Assembly (NCBI GenBank): GCA_965223355.1
Contig: CBDCWE010000003.1
Coordinates: forward strand, 434,001 to 498,000
Length of the DNA stretch: 64,000 bases
Source: Tectiglobus sp965223355
GTDB lineage: Bacteria; Pseudomonadota; Alphaproteobacteria; Rhizobiales; Hyphomicrobiaceae
Reading direction: 5' to 3'
The position numbers and the translations under genes are program-made. Positions 52,964 through 61,820 of this stretch are shown piece after piece. Position 1 is the stretch's first letter. Every line of letters starts with the position of its first letter. Under the pieces are notes generated by a model. That model was not told the DNA's origin. It searched no databases and worked only from the letters and a program-made list of their open reading frames with translations.

Positions 52964-54393
52964 GGTTTGATCTCCTTTGTCACTGGTGCAGAACCTTTTT
53001 CGCCGCTGGCAATCCAGCCGCCAATGATGCCGCTGAACATGCCGGCACCACCCCCGGCGCGCACGATCATCAGGCCGCCGTCGCGGAATTTGTTTGCCAT
53101 GCCGCCGGTTGGCAGGCCGGCCGTTCCTTCCGCGATGCCGCCAACGCCGGGCAACACGTCGTCGGCTAAGCGCTGCGTGCGGGCATAGAGTTCTTGATAG
53201 AGGCGGGCCTTGCTCCAGCCGGCTTCGCGAAAGGTGCGTTCGTGCTCCGGCGAGACAACCACCAGGGCATCGCCACCGGGATAGAGTTTGGGATGCGAGT
53301 TCGCCTTGAGACATTCGGCAAATGTCTGCGCAAGGCTCTGCGCTGTGCGCGACTTCTGGTCGACGATGCCCTGCAGGCCGTAGCCCGCAAAAACGGTGAC
53401 CGCGCTCTTGCCTTCGGCAATGCCGCGCTCTGCGGCGAGCGACTCCCAGCACGAGCCTTCCTCATCCTCTGCAATGCAATAAGACAGCTTACCGGGATTG
53501 CCGAGGGTCGCGCGATCAACCTCCTGCGGGCGGCCGCCGCCGACGTTTCTGATCACCAGCTGCAAGGCACGCCCGATGGTAGTGTTGGCGCGGCAGCCCT
53601 GGCCCAGCGCATTACCCTTGGCGTTCATGGCGATGGCGCGGCGGATCGGGCCGTTTACGATCACCACCGGCCCGACGTACATGGTCGTTGCCAACACGCC
53701 ATGCATGGCGAACGGCTCGTCCAGCACCGCCTCGACGGCGGCAATAACAACCGGCAGATACTCCGGCTTGCAGCCCGCCATAACCGCGTTGATCGCCACC
53801 TTCTCGACGGTACATTCGGCAAGATCACTCGGCACGTTTCCGATCACGTCTTGCGGATCGCGGGCGGTGCCGGCCAGCATTCTGAGAACGCGCGCCTCAG
53901 TTGGCGGCACCAGCGGCAGGCCATCGGACCAACCGCGCGCGAACATCGCTTCGATCTCGTCTTCCTCGGCGCCGAGTTCGATCCGTCGGCTTTTAAGACC
54001 GGTCTCACCGTGCCGCACCAACAGGTCTTCGATGATACCGGGCTCGATGTTCTTGGCACCACAGCCGGGACGCAAGTCTGGCAGGTCCTCGCCAAGACTT
54101 GAAATGCCGGTAATCTGGCGCCATTCGGCCTTGTGCCAGCCGCAGGTTCGCGCGATCTCACGCCCGCCTTGGCGCCGGATCAGGGTCGGGACCGCCTCGA
54201 TTCCGAGCTGGTGGGAGATGTCCAGCGATGCATCGTACTCGTGCGGCACGCTTTGCGGAAAGTCCGGATCGTCCTGGCTGTAAACGGTCAGCGGCCCAGC
54301 ATCCGCAAGCGCCGCCAGCACCGGCTCCGTCAGCTCGCACGTCGGGCAATCGCGCTTGACGACGGCGATCAGACCGGTGTCCGGTAAGCTCAT
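52960..54393 (-). CDS. thioredoxin-domain protein coupled to the UGSC selenoprotein
   Basis: 477 residues from ATG 54393. Residues 1-90 form a thioredoxin fold: LIAVVKRDCPTCELTEPVLA with CxxC and HQLGIEAVPTLIRRQGGREI with the cis-Pro. Residues ~130-470 form a large second domain (EEDEIEAMFARGWSDGLPLV, GNVPSDLAECTVEKVAINAV, MAGCKPEYLPVVIAAVEAVL, GVGGIAEGTAGLPTGGMANK) that I do not assign. Its stop overlaps the selenoprotein start as TTGA, so the two are made together; thioredoxin-like reduction of the selenol protein is a reasonable inference. No signal peptide. The 54399 GTG start is an alternative. Confidence 0.82.
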   Translation of the reverse strand: MSLPDTGLIAVVKRDCPTCELTEPVLAALADAGPLTVYSQDDPDFPQSVPHEYDASLDISHQLGIEAVPTLIRRQGGREIARTCGWHKAEWRQITGISSLGEDLPDLRPGCGAKNIEPGIIEDLLVRHGETGLKSRRIELGAEEDEIEAMFARGWSDGLPLVPPTEARVLRMLAGTARDPQDVIGNVPSDLAECTVEKVAINAVMAGCKPEYLPVVIAAVEAVLDEPFAMHGVLATTMYVGPVVIVNGPIRRAIAMNAKGNALGQGCRANTTIGRALQLVIRNVGGGRPQEVDRATLGNPGKLSYCIAEDEEGSCWESLAAERGIAEGKSAVTVFAGYGLQGIVDQKSRTAQSLAQTFAECLKANSHPKLYPGGDALVVVSPEHERTFREAGWSKARLYQELYARTQRLADDVLPGVGGIAEGTAGLPTGGMANKFRDGGLMIVRAGGGAGMFSGIIGGWIASGEKGSAPVTKEIKP

Positions 54394-54414
54394 TCCCACA
54401 ACTCCCTACAATGC

Positions 54415-54444
54415 GGCCGCAAACTCAGTAAGTCCGGCACATTG
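54415..54444 (+). repeat. solo TIR265 end
   Basis: GGCCGCAAACTCAGTAAGTC and the following CGGCACATTG match the 31-bp terminus of the 10651-10915 element with a few changes. No partner end lies nearby. It sits in the divergent promoter region between the thioredoxin-selenoprotein operon and the DUF35-thiolase pair. Confidence 0.65.
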
Positions 54445-54585
54445 TGACGCGGCCGGTGCAGCGGAGCCAAATGAAATGGCATCGAAACGGCCTTAATCTC
54501 CCATCTGATGCCACCCCGCCGGCCGGCCTGTGTAAGTTAGGGCGAGCCTGAGAAACCACCGCGCGAGCCGAGCAAGGAGGGCCAT

Positions 54586-54996
54586 GTGAGCACCAGCGAA
54601 CGCATCATTCCGCAACCAACGCCGGAGACGCAACACTTCTGGGACGGCGCCAACCAAGGCGAACTGCGCCTGCAGAAGTGCTCCAGTTGCGCGCACACCT
54701 ACTTTCCGCCACGCCCGTTCTGTCCACAGTGCGGTTCGCGCAACGTCGAGGTCATCAAGGCCTCGGGCAAAGGCCGCCTGTTCAGCTACATCATCAATCA
54801 CCTTCCAGCGCCGGGCATGACGCCGCCGTTCACCGTTGCGGTCGTCGAACTGGAAGAAGGCCCGCGCATGATGTGCAACATCCTTGGCTGCGAGCCGACG
54901 CCGGAAGCACTGCAGCTCGATATGGCGCTCGAGGTGACCTTCGAAAGGCTGACCGACGACATCAGTCTGCCGCAGTTCAAACCGGCCACCGCCTGA
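54586..54996 (+). CDS. Zn-ribbon/OB-fold acyl-CoA-associated protein (DUF35)
   Basis: 136 residues. The N-terminal rubredoxin-like zinc ribbon has Cys pairs in LQKCSSCAHTYFPPRPFCPQ C..G (C32, C35, C46, C49 region). The OB fold (GKGRLFSYIINHL...PFTVAVVELEEGPRMMCNIL) follows. DUF35 proteins form complexes with the thiolase-like partner encoded next to them and channel acyl-CoA. The start is the GTG at 54586, with AAGGAGG five bases upstream; the ATG at 54584 is out of frame. It lies 16 bp upstream of the thiolase gene. Confidence 0.92.
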   Translation: MSTSERIIPQPTPETQHFWDGANQGELRLQKCSSCAHTYFPPRPFCPQCGSRNVEVIKASGKGRLFSYIINHLPAPGMTPPFTVAVVELEEGPRMMCNILGCEPTPEALQLDMALEVTFERLTDDISLPQFKPATA

Positions 54997-55012
54997 CACG
55001 CAGGAGCGAGAG

Positions 55013-56152
55013 ATGAAACAGAACGCTGTCGCCGTCGTCGGCGCTGCCGAGACCACAAACCTCGGCAAGATCCCGAACATGTCGCAACTGCAGCTCCAAG
55101 CCGATGCGACCCTCAACGCACTCGCTGACTGCGGCCTTACGATCAAGGATATCGACGGCATCGCCACCGCCGGCCATGACACGACGGAAATCACCCACTA
55201 TCTCGGCCTGACGCCAACGTGGATGGACGGCACCTCGGTCGGCGGCTGTTCGTTCATGGTCCACGTCCGCCACGCCGTGGCAGCGATCGAGGCCGGGCTG
55301 TGCACCACGGCCCTTATCACCCATGGTGAAAGCGGTCGCCACCGCATTGGCCAGTTCGGACGGCCGGTCTTTCCCTCGCTGTTCCAGACCCAGTTCGAGC
55401 AGCCCTATGGCGTCACGTTCCCGCCGACCCGCTTCACGATCCCGGTGATGCGCTATATGAAGGACACGGGCACCACCGAGGAACAGATTGCGATGGTCGC
55501 CGTCGCCCAGCGTGAGTGGGCGGGCAAACATCCGCGCGCGACGTTCCATGACCCGATCACCGTCGAGGACGTGCTGTCCTCGAAGATGATCTGCTATCCG
55601 TTCCGCCTGTTGATGTGCTGTCTGGTCACCGACGGCGGCGGCGCGCTGATCCTGACCGCAGCGGATCGGGCCAAGGATTTTCCGACCAAGCCGGTCTATA
55701 TCCGCGGCACCGGTGAGAGTGCGGAGACGCCGCTGATCAGCCAGATGCAGGATTTCACCTCGTCACGCGCCTTCCGGGTTGCCGGCGAAACGGCATTCCG
55801 CAACGCCGGCATCAGCCATGACGATGTCGATCACCTGATGATCTACGATGCCTTCGCGCATTTGCCGCTCTATGGGCTCGAAGACCTCGGCTTTGTCGGC
55901 CGCGGCGAAGCGGGCGCGTTCATCGCGGACGGCAATACGCGCCCCGGCGGCAAGCTGCCACTCAACACCAACGGTGGCGGGCTCTCCTACATGCACTCCG
56001 GCATGTACGGCATGTATGCTCTGCAGGAAAGCGTACGTCAGATGCGCGGCACCTCGCCGGCCCAGATCGAGGGCGCGAAGATCTCGGTCTGCCACGGGGT
56101 CGGCGGCATGTTTGCGGCCAGTGGCACGATCGTGTTTACGAATGAGACCTGA
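55013..56152 (+). CDS. thiolase family protein (lipid-transfer/SCP2-type thiolase)
   Basis: 379 residues. AVAVVGAAETTNLGKIPNMS at the start, GTSVGGCSFMVHVRHAVAAI (reactive-Cys region), DHLMIYDAFAHLPLYGLEDL, NTNGGGLSYMHSGMYGMYAL and CHGVGGMFAASGTIVFTNE follow the SCP2-thiolase pattern, with the C-terminal Cys/His positions kept. It catalyses C-C bond formation or cleavage on acyl-CoA, probably as a complex with the DUF35 protein. Degradation of branched or steroid-like side chains is typical of such pairs, but no other pathway gene is nearby. Confidence 0.93.
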   Translation: MKQNAVAVVGAAETTNLGKIPNMSQLQLQADATLNALADCGLTIKDIDGIATAGHDTTEITHYLGLTPTWMDGTSVGGCSFMVHVRHAVAAIEAGLCTTALITHGESGRHRIGQFGRPVFPSLFQTQFEQPYGVTFPPTRFTIPVMRYMKDTGTTEEQIAMVAVAQREWAGKHPRATFHDPITVEDVLSSKMICYPFRLLMCCLVTDGGGALILTAADRAKDFPTKPVYIRGTGESAETPLISQMQDFTSSRAFRVAGETAFRNAGISHDDVDHLMIYDAFAHLPLYGLEDLGFVGRGEAGAFIADGNTRPGGKLPLNTNGGGLSYMHSGMYGMYALQESVRQMRGTSPAQIEGAKISVCHGVGGMFAASGTIVFTNET

Positions 56153-56267
56153 TGCCGGCGCAGCGGCGCAGGCCAACAACCAGGCGGCCATTAACGCGGC
56201 CGTCTGCCCGCTGTCGTCTGGAAAAAAAGTCCGCTGAGGTGAAGCCGAAGGCCTCTTTCACAGACGG

Positions 56268-56900
56268 CTACGTCGTCCCGGCCTGACGTCGCAAGCGCTC
56301 GACCTCAGCTTCCAACTCCGCGATCCGGGCCGAGAGCCTGTCGACAGACCTTTCGACGAGTTCGCGGTCAACTTTCTGCGGAATGTGCTGCGGGCAATTC
56401 ACGTCCCAGGCGGCGACCTTGAACAGAAATACCCGCTCGGGCCGGCCTCCATAGTCCCGCGGTGCCAGCGCCTTCAGCAGTTCCGCGTTTTTTTCGACAA
56501 CGGCAAGTCGCCCCCACAATTTGAGACGGCGGCGGTTGAAGTAGTCCATCAGGAAGATGTAGGCCTTGTCGTTCTCTGCGGCGTTGCCGACGGAGATATA
56601 CTGGCGGTTGCCGGCAAAGTCGGCAAAACCCAGCGTTTTGTCATCCAGGACCTTCAGGAACCCCCGCGGCCCGCCGCGATGTTGAACGTAGGGCTGGCCG
56701 TCAGCGCTGGCCGTGGCAAGATAGAAGCTGTCGCGATCGGCGATAAAGGCCCTCAGATCATCATTGATGCGGTTGGGCCAGTCGCTGGTTTCAACCCGGC
56801 GTTGATAGTTGGCACGACTGCCGCGCGCTGCTTGAGCCCGTTTTACGGACGGCGTGAAGGCAACGTCGGCAATGAACCTGCCTGCTTGATCCTTGCTCAT
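56268..56900 (-). CDS. pyridoxamine 5'-phosphate oxidase-fold flavin protein
   Basis: 210 residues. The core IADRDSFYLATASADGQPYV then QHRGGPRGFLKVLDDKTLGF and ADFAGNRQYISVGN is the split-barrel FMN-binding fold, of the sub-family with RGGPxGF. The C-terminal KVDRELVERSVDRLSARIAE plus LEAEVERLRRQ is a leucine-zipper-like coiled coil, suggesting oligomerisation or partner binding. The substrate is unknown. ATG at 56900. It converges with the thiolase gene and is followed on its upstream side by guaA on the same strand. Confidence 0.9.
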   Translation of the reverse strand: MSKDQAGRFIADVAFTPSVKRAQAARGSRANYQRRVETSDWPNRINDDLRAFIADRDSFYLATASADGQPYVQHRGGPRGFLKVLDDKTLGFADFAGNRQYISVGNAAENDKAYIFLMDYFNRRRLKLWGRLAVVEKNAELLKALAPRDYGGRPERVFLFKVAAWDVNCPQHIPQKVDRELVERSVDRLSARIAELEAEVERLRRQAGTT

Positions 56901-57029
56901 GTTCGTTCTTTCTCAAGAAGCCAACCACGGCTATGTGAGTTGGCATCGACCGAGTATCAACCGTACTCTTGCGATTGTGAAGGGTTGTGTTGCGTGCGAA
57001 CCGGCGGGCCTGCGCGGGCGTCGGCCCGA

Positions 57030-58577
57030 TTATTCCCACTCGATCGTGCCGGGCGGTTTTGAGGTAATGTCGTAGACGACCCTGTTGATGCCCTTGACCT
57101 CGTTGATGATGCGCGTTGCGGTGCGGCCCAGAACCTCGTGCGGAAAGGGAAAATAATCGGCCGTCATGCCGTCGGTGGATGTCACCGCCCGCAATGCGCA
57201 AACATGATCGTAGGTTCGCGCGTCGCCCATAACACCGACGGTTTTGACCGGTAGCAGTACAGCGAAGGCCTGCCAGATGTCGTCATAGAGGCCGGCCTTG
57301 CGGATCTCATCGAGATAGATTGCATCGGCTTGACGCAGGATATCGAGCTTGCTGCGTGTGACATCGCCGGGAATTCGGATGGCGAGGCCGGGGCCCGGAA
57401 ACGGATGCCGGGCGACGAAATCATCGGGCAGGCCGATTTCGCGGCCCAGCTCGCGCACCTCGTCCTTGAAGAGTTCGCGCAGCGGTTCGATCAGCTTCAG
57501 GTTCATGCGCTCCGGCAGGCCGCCGACGTTGTGGTGGGATTTGATCGTCACCGACGGACCGCCGGTGAATGATACGCTTTCAATAACATCCGGATAGAGC
57601 GTGCCCTGGGCGAGAAACTCGGCGCCGCCGAGCTTGTCTGCTTCGGCTTCGAAGGTTGCAATGAACAGGCGGCCGATGATTTTTCGCTTGTGCTCCGGAT
57701 CGCTCACCCCATCGAGTTCATCGAGGAATGTGTCGGCGGCATCGACGTCGACCAGCGGGATGTTGTAGTGGCCGCGAAACAGCGAAACGACTTCGTTTGC
57801 CTCGTTGGCGCGCATCAGACCATGATCGACGAAGATGCAGGTCAGCTGATCGCCGATCGCTTCGTGGATCAGCACGGCTGCGACGGCGGAATCGACACCT
57901 CCCGACAATCCGCAAATGACGCGTCCTTTGCCGACCTGGGCGCGGATTTGCGCAACGGCATTGGAGCGAAAGTGTGCCATCGACCAGTCGCCGGCGAGGC
58001 CCGCGATGCGATGCACGAAGTTGGACAGCAGTTTGGCGCCGTCGGGCGTGTGGACGACCTCGGGGTGGAACTGCACCGCATAAAGCCTGCGCTGTGTGTC
58101 TGCGATTGCAGCAAACGGCGCACCTGACGAAACGCCGACGATTTCGAACCCGTCCGGAAGACGCGTGACACGGTCGCCGTGGCTCATCCACACCTGATGC
58201 CTGTCGCCGGCGCGCCAAACCCCGTCGAACAACGGATTGGCAGCGGTAACCTCCAACTCGGCACGTCCGAACTCGCGGTGATGGCCAGCCTCGACGTCGC
58301 CGCCGAGCTGCGCCACCATCGCTTGTTCGCCGTAACAGATGCCGAGCACGGGAAGCCCGGACGTGAACACCCAGTCCGGTGCGCGCGGTGTCCCCATCTC
58401 GGTGACGCTGGCCGGCCCGCCTGACAGGATCACCGCCTTGGGTTGCAGGCGCTCCAGCGCACCTTCGGCCGCGTTGAACGGGACGATCTCGGAATAAACG
58501 CCGGCTTCCCTGACGCGCCGGGCAATCAGCTGCGTCACCTGGCTGCCGAAATCAATGATGAGGACGGTATCTGTCAT
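57030..58577 (-). CDS. guaA: GMP synthase (glutamine-hydrolysing)
   Basis: 515 residues, full length. The class I glutaminase domain has nucleophile Cys in LGICYGEQAMVAQLGG, MSHGDRV, and AVQFHPEVVHT with His-Glu. The ATP-pyrophosphatase domain has the P-loop CGLSGGVDSAVAAVLIHEA and the C-terminal dimerisation domain ends VVYDITSKPPGTIEWE. It converts XMP to GMP. It belongs with guaB (60233-61723) and the methyltransferase gene on the same strand; a 342-bp gap with a double GG palindrome separates it from the methyltransferase gene. Confidence 0.97.
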   Translation of the reverse strand: MTDTVLIIDFGSQVTQLIARRVREAGVYSEIVPFNAAEGALERLQPKAVILSGGPASVTEMGTPRAPDWVFTSGLPVLGICYGEQAMVAQLGGDVEAGHHREFGRAELEVTAANPLFDGVWRAGDRHQVWMSHGDRVTRLPDGFEIVGVSSGAPFAAIADTQRRLYAVQFHPEVVHTPDGAKLLSNFVHRIAGLAGDWSMAHFRSNAVAQIRAQVGKGRVICGLSGGVDSAVAAVLIHEAIGDQLTCIFVDHGLMRANEANEVVSLFRGHYNIPLVDVDAADTFLDELDGVSDPEHKRKIIGRLFIATFEAEADKLGGAEFLAQGTLYPDVIESVSFTGGPSVTIKSHHNVGGLPERMNLKLIEPLRELFKDEVRELGREIGLPDDFVARHPFPGPGLAIRIPGDVTRSKLDILRQADAIYLDEIRKAGLYDDIWQAFAVLLPVKTVGVMGDARTYDHVCALRAVTSTDGMTADYFPFPHEVLGRTATRIINEVKGINRVVYDITSKPPGTIEWE

Positions 58578-58919
58578 GGCAACGCGTTACGATAAGTCGG
58601 CCGTCGGTGCAACGGCGTAAATCAACCGTTCAACCGCCAAATTTCGAAGTCGGGCGCCGCGGCAAAGCCGGCCCAGGCAGGACCGGGCAGAAACAACTGA
58701 ACGGCGGGCAAGCGAACCGGCAACGCCGGTGCAACATGGTGGGCGATCGCAAGCCACGGCTGGTCTAGATCATCGTGCTTTAAGTTGGAACCGCTATTGC
58801 GGTTCCAACTTAAAGCACAAAGATGATCGCTACTTTAGAGGCGAGCAACTTTCTGCCTTTATTCGGGATCATTCCGATTCCGAATAAAGGCAGGTTGCTC
58901 TAAGATATCGGCCGCGATG
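58578..58919. other. gap between methyltransferase gene and guaA
   Basis: 342 bp, no gene. More than a third is the double palindrome at 58766-58902; the remainder (58578-58765) is featureless and may hold a guaA promoter. Confidence 0.5.
58766..58902. repeat. tandem pair of GG-family palindromes
   Basis: First unit: TAGATCATCGTGCTTTAAGT...ACTTAAAGCACAAAGATGATC (58766-58829), nearly the same as 11199-11260. Second unit: TAGAGGCGAGCAACTTTCTG to AAAGGCAGGTTGCTCTA (about 58836-58902), nearly the same as 8011-8077. It joins both versions of the family in one place and ends 18 bp from the methyltransferase stop codon. Confidence 0.85.
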
Positions 58920-60230
58920 TCACACCGGGTCGGACTGGCGGTGGCGCTCGAAGGTCGCAATGAAAAAGCCGTCGGTCCCGTGGCTGGCCGGTGTGAGCAG
59001 CAATGTCGTCGTGCTGCCGTCGGCGGACAACGGCGGCTCGCCGGGCAGCGTTTGGCGCCAGCGCGGCGCAACGGGTTGGAGCGCAAAGTGCGCTCGCTCG
59101 CCGATAAACCAAGCGACCTGATCGCCGTTTTCTTCCGGCAGAACCGAGCAGGTAACATAGACCAGCCGGCCGCCCGGGCGCACCAACTCCGCCGCGCTCG
59201 TCAAGGCGCGCTGTTGTTCGCCAATGCGGGTTTCTAGATTGGCCGGTTTGACGCGCCACTTGGCATCAGGGCGCCGGCGCCATACGCCGGACCCGGTGCA
59301 CGGCGCGTCGACAAAGACGATGTCGAACCGCGGCCCGAGTGCTTTGAGCGCCGCCTCGTTGCCGGCCTCCAAGACTTGCGCGTTGCGAACGCCGGCCCGC
59401 TGCAGGCGCTCGAAGATCGGCCGCAGCTGGTGTTTGTCAGCATCGTAAGCGTAAATCTGGCCGGTGTTGTGCATCGCCGCCGCCAGGGCCAGGGTCTTAC
59501 CGCCGGCCCCGGCACAAAGGTCGAGCACCTGCAATCGCGGGCCGGCCCCCGCCAATGCGGCGGCGATCTGGCTGCCTTGGTCCTGGACCTCGAACCAGCC
59601 GCGCCCGTGCGCCGCCTCTGCCTCGACATTGGGCGTGCGGCCGGCGCCAGCGGGCGGCGCAATGCGCACCGCCAGCGGCGTGTATTGGCCGGCCGCCGCA
59701 CCGGTCTTTGCCAGTGCTTTGAGAACCTGTTCGCGCTTGGCCTTGAGCGCGTTGGTGCGCAGGTCAAGGGGCGCGCGTTGCGCCAGTCCGGCGCCTTCAG
59801 CCGCCGCGCGCTGTCCGAAGGCACGCGCAAGCGACGGCGCCAGCCACTGAGGCAAATCACCCCCGACCCATGCCGGGAGGGTGTCATCCGGCCGGCATTC
59901 CAGACCGGCAATCTCAGCCGCCGTCAACGGTGTCAGGGCGTGGCGCGAGCCGTCGGCCATTCGCCGGAAATCATCGGCCTGAAGCCCGAGCGATTTGGCC
60001 GCCGCCGCGATGATCAGCGCGCGCGGTGCATCATCGCGCATTTGGGCGGCAAGGGATTGGCGGCAACGCAGCGCATCATAAACCAGATTGCCGATCGCAG
60101 CCCGGTCGCCCGAGCCGGCAAAGCGGCTGGCCCGGCCCCAATCCGCGAGTGCTTGGGATGCCGGACGGTGGCGTTCCAGAACCTGGCCCAGGACCTCGAC
60201 AGCGGATGCAAGGCGCGCACCGGGTTTCAC
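58920..60230 (-). CDS. RsmB/NOP family RNA cytosine-C5 methyltransferase
   Basis: 436 residues. The SAM-binding motif is VLDLCAGAGGKTLALAAAM; motif IV carries the conserved Pro-Cys in VDAPCTGSGVWRRRPDAKWR; and motif VI has the catalytic Cys in LVYVTCSVLPEEN. An N-terminal NusB-like RNA-binding region is short or absent. It methylates cytosine in rRNA or tRNA; target not fixed. Its ATG lies two bases after the guaB stop, so it is co-transcribed with guaB, an arrangement common in Hyphomicrobiales. Confidence 0.93.
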   Translation of the reverse strand: MKPGARLASAVEVLGQVLERHRPASQALADWGRASRFAGSGDRAAIGNLVYDALRCRQSLAAQMRDDAPRALIIAAAAKSLGLQADDFRRMADGSRHALTPLTAAEIAGLECRPDDTLPAWVGGDLPQWLAPSLARAFGQRAAAEGAGLAQRAPLDLRTNALKAKREQVLKALAKTGAAAGQYTPLAVRIAPPAGAGRTPNVEAEAAHGRGWFEVQDQGSQIAAALAGAGPRLQVLDLCAGAGGKTLALAAAMHNTGQIYAYDADKHQLRPIFERLQRAGVRNAQVLEAGNEAALKALGPRFDIVFVDAPCTGSGVWRRRPDAKWRVKPANLETRIGEQQRALTSAAELVRPGGRLVYVTCSVLPEENGDQVAWFIGERAHFALQPVAPRWRQTLPGEPPLSADGSTTTLLLTPASHGTDGFFIATFERHRQSDPV

Positions 60231-60232
60231 GT

Positions 60233-61723
60233 TTAACCGTTACCTTGATAGTTCGGGCTTTCGCGCGTGATTGCCACGCTGTGTGGGTGGCTTTCGCGCA
60301 CGGCAGCGGGCGAAATGCGTACAAACTGCGCGCGCGCCTGCAGCTCGGCGAGCGATGCGGCGCCGACATATCCCATGCCGGCCTTGAGCCCGCCGACCAT
60401 CTGATGCAGGACGCCGGACAGCGGCCCCTTGTAGGGCACCTGTCCCTCGATACCTTCCGGGACAAGCTTGAGCGCATCTTTGACTTCCTGCTGGAAGTAT
60501 CGGTCGGCCGAACCCCGGGCCATGGCGCCGACCGATCCCATACCGCGATAGGACTTGTACGTGCGCCCTTGATAGAGATAGGTCTCGCCGGGCGCCTCGT
60601 CGGTCCCCGCCAACAGGGAGCCGACCATCACGCAGCTGGCGCCGGCTGCAATCGCCTTGGCAATATCGCCCGAATACTTGATGCCGCCGTCGGCAATGAT
60701 CGGCGTGCCGGACTTCGAAGCCGCCTCGGCACAGTTCATAACCGCGGTGAATTGCGGCACCCCGACACCGGCAACCACCCGCGTCGTGCAAATCGATCCC
60801 GGGCCGATGCCGACCTTGATCGAATCAGCACCGGCATCGATCAGTGCCAGCGTCGCATCGGCTGTCGCCACATTGCCGGCGATCACCTCAACGCTGTTCG
60901 AGAGCTTCTTGATGCGGGTCACAGCCTCAAGGACACGCGTTGAATGACCGTGTGCGGTGTCGACGACGATCAGATCGCAACCGGCATCAATCAATCTTTC
61001 GGTCCGCTCATAGCCGTCTTCACCAACAGTCGTTGCCGCCGCCACCCTGAGCCGGCCCTGCTCGTCCTTGCAGGCGTTGGGATAGGTCTGCGCCTTTTCG
61101 ATGTCCTTGACCGTAATCAGGCCGACGCAGCGGTAGTTGTCGTCGACAACCAGCAGCTTTTCGATACGATGATGATGCAGAAGACGCTTGGCTTCATCGC
61201 GAGAAACAGAGGTCGAGACCGTGACAAGGTCCTTGGTCATCAGCTCGCAGATCGGCTGTTTTTCGTTGGTTGCGAACCGCACGTCACGGTTGGTGACGAT
61301 GCCGATCAGCTTGCCGGTTCCACTGGCCTTCTGTTCAACGACGGGAATGCCGGAAATCTTGTGTTCCGACATCAGGGCGAGCGCATCGGCGAGGCTTGCT
61401 TCCGGCGCAATTGTGACCGGGTTAATCACCATTCCGCTCTCAAACTTTTTGACCCGCTCGACCTCTTTTGCCTGTGCTTCCGGCGCAAGATTGCGGTGGA
61501 CGACGCCAACCCCGCCGGACTGCGCCATCGCGATTGCAAGATCGCTTTCCGTGACGGTGTCCATCGCCGATGATAATATCGGGATGTTGACGGAGATGGT
61601 CTTCGTGACCCGGCTGGCCACTTCGACATCCGTCGGCAGAATTTCGGATGCCTGGGGTACGAGAAGGACGTCATCGAATGTCAGCCCGACATTCGATACA
61701 ATATCGTTCGGGCGCGCTGCCAT
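60233..61723 (-). CDS. guaB: inosine-5'-monophosphate dehydrogenase
   Basis: 496 residues. LTFDDVLLVPQASEILPTDV at the start; two CBS domains (about 100-215, including SEHKISGIPVVEQ and HHRIEKLLVVDDNYRCVGLI); and the catalytic Cys in KVGIGPGSICTTRVVAGVG. The IMP site includes DGGIKYSGDIAKAIAAGASC. It oxidises IMP to XMP with NAD+, the step before guaA. Head of the guaB / methyltransferase / guaA cluster. Confidence 0.97.
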   Translation of the reverse strand: MAARPNDIVSNVGLTFDDVLLVPQASEILPTDVEVASRVTKTISVNIPILSSAMDTVTESDLAIAMAQSGGVGVVHRNLAPEAQAKEVERVKKFESGMVINPVTIAPEASLADALALMSEHKISGIPVVEQKASGTGKLIGIVTNRDVRFATNEKQPICELMTKDLVTVSTSVSRDEAKRLLHHHRIEKLLVVDDNYRCVGLITVKDIEKAQTYPNACKDEQGRLRVAAATTVGEDGYERTERLIDAGCDLIVVDTAHGHSTRVLEAVTRIKKLSNSVEVIAGNVATADATLALIDAGADSIKVGIGPGSICTTRVVAGVGVPQFTAVMNCAEAASKSGTPIIADGGIKYSGDIAKAIAAGASCVMVGSLLAGTDEAPGETYLYQGRTYKSYRGMGSVGAMARGSADRYFQQEVKDALKLVPEGIEGQVPYKGPLSGVLHQMVGGLKAGMGYVGAASLAELQARAQFVRISPAAVRESHPHSVAITRESPNYQGNG

Positions 61724-61820
61724 CGATCTTCTCCAGTGCTGAACACGATCAGTGATTCTGAACGAATTCGCAGTGCGGATAGCATGATGGCCGGGCCAGG
61801 GGAAGAGGGTCTGGTGTCAC

